Assembly: GCA_002684375.1 (NCBI GenBank)
Contig: NYVC01000041.1
Location: forward strand, 1 to 9,544
From: Marinovum sp.
Lineage (GTDB): Bacteria; Pseudomonadota; Alphaproteobacteria; Rhodobacterales; Rhodobacteraceae
Direction of reading: 5' to 3'
Length of the DNA stretch: 9,544 nt
Shown: one piece after another, positions 6,231-9,544 of the stretch
How the letters are laid out: each line of letters begins with the position of its first letter
Position numbering within the stretch: the first letter of the stretch is position 1
Position numbers and translations under genes: made by a program
Notes under the pieces: generated by a model
What the model was told of the DNA's origin: nothing
The model's input: only the letters and a program-made list of their open reading frames with translations
Database searches by the model: none

Positions 6231-6430
6231 AGCCCGACCATATCGTATCTCAAAGGGCGGCAAAAGCCCTGTTTGGACCAACATAGCCCCTTGGTTGATT
6301 TATCGGTCGCAACGAACGCTCACCGCACAAACCCAAAAGCGCACGCCAGAGGCGACCACTGGCAATTTCAAAGCCAACCAACTGGCAGATCGGATCGTTA
6401 TACCCCTGTCTTAACCGAGGGCTTTCGGTT
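6231..6430. other. Intergenic region upstream of the CoA-binding gene
   Basis: No gene is supported in these 200 bp. On the minus strand they lie between the DUF2235 stop and the CoA-binding start, so they may hold that gene's promoter, but I find no paired -35/-10 boxes. A GATAAA near 6300 lacks a well-placed -35. A short hairpin AGGGC/GCCCT (6254-6258 and 6266-6270) lies 24 bases before the ATG. A second one follows the DUF2235 stop and is listed separately. Confidence 0.4.
6413..6430 (-). terminator. Hairpin directly after the DUF2235 stop codon, weak terminator candidate
   Basis: On the minus strand, the TAA of the DUF2235 gene (6433-6431) is followed at once by AACCGA, a six-base loop AAGCCC and TCGGTT, a perfect 6-bp stem. 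What follows is AAGACAGG, without a U-tract, so simple intrinsic termination is doubtful. On the plus strand the stem is followed by TTAG only. It may mark the 3' end of the molybdenum hydroxylase/DUF2235 transcript. Confidence 0.3.
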
Positions 6431-7486
6431 TTAGCGTGCCACCAGATCAGACGCCGCAGCGGCGGGCTCTTTATGAAGCAGATCATAAACCTGTTCTGAG
6501 CGATCCGCGCCAATTGTCCTGCGTTTGCGACGTAAAAAGAACTTGCTCCATCCCTGCCAGGTGCCCACCGAGGGCGCGTCACTATCGCGAAAAAAGCGGT
6601 TTCTCCACAACGGAGGTAACGGTAAGCCACAGTCTTCGGCACGGGTCAGCATCCATACCAGCGAAATATTTGCCAGTGGACGTGATGCGGGGAAACCACC
6701 CACTTGCCCGCCGATATCAGCATGGCTGCCACGAAACCACATCTGTTGCACCTGGCCCGGCCAACCTTGCGTACTGCGCCATAGAATAGGCGCGAATACC
6801 TGCCGGTTTTCATCAGCGGCCAAGGCCTGATATCCGTGTTTGACACTCATGGGTAAATGATGATCGTGAAACAAATGGCGGGCCGCCGTCCAGCGGGCGA
6901 ACAGCGGCAGATGGTTGCCCAGCGCCCGCACCGTATCCCAGACCGCAATCATTTCCACCGGCGTGTCTGAGTGACAATATAAGTCCTTGAACTTAGACGC
7001 AAAAGAATTGTCTGCCCCGTGCTGGTAATGGCGATAGGCCTGCCGGATATTGCGCATCGTGGCCTGCTCGGCGCGCAACAAGCCCACCTTATCAATCACA
7101 CCCGCCAGCGACCGCACCGCATAGGCCCCCCGCGAATAACCGATCAAATAAATCCGGTCACCGGGCCGGTAGCGTGACGCCAATACACCATAGGCACGGC
7201 GAATTTGCTCATTAATGCCACGCCCCAATGCCACCTCGAGCGCCGAGGTCCAGTCACGCCACTGGATACCTGGCTCATAATGGACGCAAGCTGCGCCGGT
7301 TTCGCAGACCAGATTGTAACTCAAGCCAGCATTTGTCTCATAGCCAGACGGTGTCAGCGCACACATGGTCCCATCGATAATAATAACATGGTTGCGCGGC
7401 ATGCGCGCCGGGCCCCCATCGGGCTTTGGAGTTTTCTTGTACCGGCCAAGCCAGCGCTGGAAAATTTCATTCAGCCGCGATCGCAT
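6431..7486 (-). CDS. DUF2235 alpha/beta-hydrolase domain protein
   Basis: This 351-residue protein belongs to DUF2235, the alpha/beta-hydrolase family that also includes the catalytic domain of Tle1-type phospholipases. Visible marks are the first strand HVIIIDGTMCAL (33-44, the family's xDGT), the nucleophile elbow GYSRGA (116-121, Ser118), Asp184 in AVWDTVRA, and His255 in FRGSHADIGG. Together these make a plausible Ser-Asp-His triad. There is no signal peptide or membrane segment, so it is probably cytosolic. The C-terminal 50 residues are basic (FFLRRKRR) and then of low complexity. The ATG at 7486 overlaps the upstream molybdenum-hydroxylase gene by 20 nt and has GGGAG about 13 bases before it. 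An internal ATG at 7402 is possible, but would leave the overlap unexplained. No VgrG, immunity gene or other secretion partner is adjacent, so a toxin role is not supported. The substrate is unknown. Confidence 0.9.
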   Translation of the reverse strand: MRSRLNEIFQRWLGRYKKTPKPDGGPARMPRNHVIIIDGTMCALTPSGYETNAGLSYNLVCETGAACVHYEPGIQWRDWTSALEVALGRGINEQIRRAYGVLASRYRPGDRIYLIGYSRGAYAVRSLAGVIDKVGLLRAEQATMRNIRQAYRHYQHGADNSFASKFKDLYCHSDTPVEMIAVWDTVRALGNHLPLFARWTAARHLFHDHHLPMSVKHGYQALAADENRQVFAPILWRSTQGWPGQVQQMWFRGSHADIGGQVGGFPASRPLANISLVWMLTRAEDCGLPLPPLWRNRFFRDSDAPSVGTWQGWSKFFLRRKRRTIGADRSEQVYDLLHKEPAAAASDLVAR

Positions 7487-9544
7487 TGTGGTTTAGCATC
7501 TCCCATACGCGCTGAGGAGTGAACGGCATATCGGCCTGACGCACACCGTGATCCCAAAGGGCGTCTTGGACGGCATTGGCCACAGCAGCAAGCGCGCCCA
7601 CGGTGCCTGCCTCGCCACAGCCTTTCATACCCATCGCATTTGCCGTCGACGGCACCGCTTCAGTATCAAAGCGCACCAGAGGGATATTATCGGCGCGCGG
7701 CATTGCATAATCCATAAAACTACCGGTCAGCAACTGACCCCTGTCGTCATACACCACATGCTCGGTAATTGCCTGACCGATGCCTTGGGCGACGCCACCA
7801 TGCACCTGGCCTTCAGCCAGCATTGGATTGATCAGATTGCCAAAATCGTCCACCACGCTGTAGCGCTCAACCGTCACAACTCCGGTATCGGGGTCGATCT
7901 CGACCTCGGCGACATGACCGCCGTTGGGATAGGATCGCGCCGGCAGCGTCGCCCGGGCCTGATGGCGCAAAAGATCAAGGCGGCCATCTTGTCGCGCCAT
8001 CGCGGCGGCCTCAAGAAAGCTTGGCGTCAGGTTAGACCCCGCAGCGCGGAAAGTGTCGTCGTCAAAGCTGACCTGATCTTCAGCCACTCCCATTTTATCG
8101 GCCACATAAGGCGTAAAAGCTGCGATCATTTTCGCCACTGTGGCCAGGGTCGCATTGTTTTGAACGGTCACCGAACGCGATCCCCCGGTGCCGCCACCTG
8201 TGGCAATCAGATCGCTGTCGCCCTGCACCACGCCAATCCGGTCTGCTGGAACCCCGGTCTGATCCGACAGAAACTGGGCATAGACCGTTTCATGGCCCTG
8301 ACCATTGGATTGTGTTCCGACAAAAATTGTCACCGTCGCATCCTCATTAAATCTTATATCCGCGCTTTCTTCAGGATCGCCGAGAATACTTTCAATATAG
8401 TAACACAATCCCTGCCCACGCAACTTACCTGCCGCAGCACTAAGCGCTCTGCGTTGCCTAAAACCGGCTTTATCCGAGGTCTGTTCAACACGGCTCAACA
8501 GCCTGTGAAAATCGCCCACGTCATAAGTTTCGCCGCTGACCGTAGTGTAGGGAAACGCCGCTGAGGGGATAAAATTGCGCCGCCGCAATTCCCATGGGTC
8601 CACGCCCAAGTCTCGGGCAGCACGGTCGACCAAACGCTCAAGCACATAAATCGCCTCAGGTCGCCCAGCGCCGCGATAGGCATCCACCTGCGTGGTGTTG
8701 GTATAAAACCCCTCAACCCGCAGCCAGGCCGCAGGAATATCATACACCCCGGTGAGCACCTTGGAAAACAACTCAGTTTGGATCGGCTGAGCATATTGCG
8801 AGTTATATGCCCCCATGTTGCACAGGCTGTGCACCCGATAGCCGGTCATCTTATAGTTGCTGTCAAAGGCCAGTTCGGCAGTCGAAACCAGATCGCGACC
8901 TGCATTGTCACTGAGCATCGCCTCGCTGCGATCCGACATCCAGCGCACCGGCCGGCCAAGCTGTATCGCGGCGTGAGCCACGACATAATATTCCGGATAG
9001 CTCATGGCCTTCATCCCAAACCCCCCACCCACATCGGGGTTGGTCACCCGCACCTGCTCGGGGGTGAGGCCCAGCATGTCAACAAGGCGGTTTTTTTGAT
9101 TCCAAACCCCCTGCCCGTTGACAGATAAATGCAGACGGTTGCCATCCCATTCAGCAAAGCACCCGCGTGGCTCAAGCGCATTGACGATTACTCGATTGTC
9201 GTCGATGCGCAAACGCACCCGGTGCGCCGCCTTATCAAACGCCGCCTCAGTGGCGTCTTTGGTGCCAAAGCCCCAATCAAAAGCCCGGTTCTCAGGTGCC
9301 TCATTGTGCAGCGGCTCGCCACCCGCCTGAAGGCTGAGGTGCACCGGCAATTCATCATAATCCACCATAATTTGTTCGGCGGCATCGCGCGCCAATTCGA
9401 GACTTTCGGCAATCACCACCGCCACCGCCTCCCCCGCAAAGCGCACGCGATCTTGCGCCAGTAGAGGCCGCATCGGCGCCGCTCCTTGACTGCCATCCAA
9501 ATTGGGAACCGTGCTGGCCGTCATATCCAGCGCCACGCCTGCCG
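7467..9544 (-). CDS. Molybdenum hydroxylase large subunit, form II CoxL / xanthine dehydrogenase family (5' end missing)
   Basis: This is the molybdopterin-binding subunit of a xanthine oxidase-family enzyme. The frame stays open to the window edge, so the first ~90 residues of a normal ~780-residue protein lie outside; the GTG at 9536 is an internal valine codon. Counting from it, the protein shows NPDVGGGFGMK (167-176), the active-site loop AYRGAGR (286-292), GTQSNGQGHETVYAQ (407-421), TGGGTGGSR (446-454) and the catalytic glutamate region MKGCGEAGT (637-645, Glu642). The loop AYRGAGR is the form II type. True aerobic CO dehydrogenase (form I) has AYRCSFR with the Cys that ligates copper, which is absent here. 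So the substrate is probably another aldehyde, purine or aromatic compound. Medium (FAD) and small (2Fe-2S) subunit genes are not in the window; they are expected upstream, beyond the right edge. The stop overlaps the DUF2235 gene by 20 nt. Confidence 0.94.
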   Translation of the reverse strand, partial: AGVALDMTASTVPNLDGSQGAAPMRPLLAQDRVRFAGEAVAVVIAESLELARDAAEQIMVDYDELPVHLSLQAGGEPLHNEAPENRAFDWGFGTKDATEAAFDKAAHRVRLRIDDNRVIVNALEPRGCFAEWDGNRLHLSVNGQGVWNQKNRLVDMLGLTPEQVRVTNPDVGGGFGMKAMSYPEYYVVAHAAIQLGRPVRWMSDRSEAMLSDNAGRDLVSTAELAFDSNYKMTGYRVHSLCNMGAYNSQYAQPIQTELFSKVLTGVYDIPAAWLRVEGFYTNTTQVDAYRGAGRPEAIYVLERLVDRAARDLGVDPWELRRRNFIPSAAFPYTTVSGETYDVGDFHRLLSRVEQTSDKAGFRQRRALSAAAGKLRGQGLCYYIESILGDPEESADIRFNEDATVTIFVGTQSNGQGHETVYAQFLSDQTGVPADRIGVVQGDSDLIATGGGTGGSRSVTVQNNATLATVAKMIAAFTPYVADKMGVAEDQVSFDDDTFRAAGSNLTPSFLEAAAMARQDGRLDLLRHQARATLPARSYPNGGHVAEVEIDPDTGVVTVERYSVVDDFGNLINPMLAEGQVHGGVAQGIGQAITEHVVYDDRGQLLTGSFMDYAMPRADNIPLVRFDTEAVPSTANAMGMKGCGEAGTVGALAAVANAVQDALWDHGVRQADMPFTPQRVWEMLNHNAIAAE

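Noticed and set aside
6231..6284. Upstream ATG extending the CoA-binding protein by 18 residues
   Set aside because: The extra segment has no match to the usual family start, although an AAGGGG lies close before it. The choice is not certain.
5820..6434. A 204-codon open frame on the plus strand
   Set aside because: Two thirds of it is antisense to the well-supported CoA-binding gene, and the rest covers intergenic sequence. No family signature or ribosome site is seen.
6431..7486. DUF2235 protein as a type VI secretion phospholipase effector
   Set aside because: No VgrG, PAAR, adaptor or immunity gene is adjacent, the protein is a short single-domain version, and it is linked to a metabolic gene.
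7548..8564. A 338-codon open frame on the plus strand
   Set aside because: It lies wholly antisense inside the molybdenum-hydroxylase gene, whose motifs are intact. The antisense translation is rich in His, Arg and Ile with no recognisable domain, the usual shadow of a GC-rich gene.
1..9544. tRNA or rRNA genes, CRISPR arrays, insertion sequences or prophage attachment sites
   Set aside because: No cloverleaf-like sequence, spaced repeat array, transposase or long terminal inverted repeat was found by eye. The window looks like a stable core chromosomal region.

Overview
The window comes from an alphaproteobacterium, most likely a member of the Rhodobacteraceae (Roseobacter group). This is inferred from the protein flavour, the split histidine cluster with a separate HisE, a HisB without a phosphatase domain, and a lone Lrp/AsnC effector-domain protein divergent from hisB. 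No rRNA, tRNA or species-level marker is present, so the assignment rests on family knowledge and not on a direct test.

Layout. Positions 98-1525 (minus) encode an amidase-signature hydrolase. Positions 1622-1861 (minus) encode a stand-alone Lrp/AsnC ligand-binding (RAM) domain protein, with a terminator-like hairpin between the two. A divergent intergenic region with a good promoter candidate (1920-1948) leads into the histidine cluster on the plus strand: hisB (1975-2562), hisH (2568-3206), hisA (3746-4468), hisF (4461-5225) and hisE (5222-5533). The cluster is interrupted by one gene on the opposite strand, a small secreted DUF2147 protein (3219-3611). It is followed by a 134-bp region with a 12-bp exact direct repeat in front of hisA. 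After a gene-poor stretch (5534-5750) three minus-strand genes follow: a CoA_binding_2 (YccU-like) protein (5751-6230), a DUF2235 alpha/beta-hydrolase (6431-7486), and the large subunit of a molybdenum hydroxylase of the form II CoxL / xanthine dehydrogenase family (7467-9544). The last gene runs off the right edge, so its N-terminus is missing.

How the genes work together. HisE hydrolyses phosphoribosyl-ATP (step 2), HisA isomerises ProFAR to PRFAR, HisH-HisF convert PRFAR to imidazole-glycerol phosphate and AICAR, and HisB dehydrates imidazole-glycerol phosphate. HisG, HisI, HisC, HisD and the histidinol-phosphate phosphatase must be elsewhere. hisA-hisF-hisE are tightly overlapped (8 and 4 nt) and hisB-hisH are 5 nt apart, so there are two compact blocks separated by the antisense gene. 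The DUF2235 gene overlaps the molybdenum-hydroxylase gene by 20 nt, which suggests co-expression.

Most of the window is ordinary core metabolism. I see no clear new multi-gene system. The points most worth a second look are the antisense gene splitting the his cluster, the repeat region in front of hisA, the lone RAM-domain protein beside hisB, and the DUF2235/molybdenum-hydroxylase pairing.
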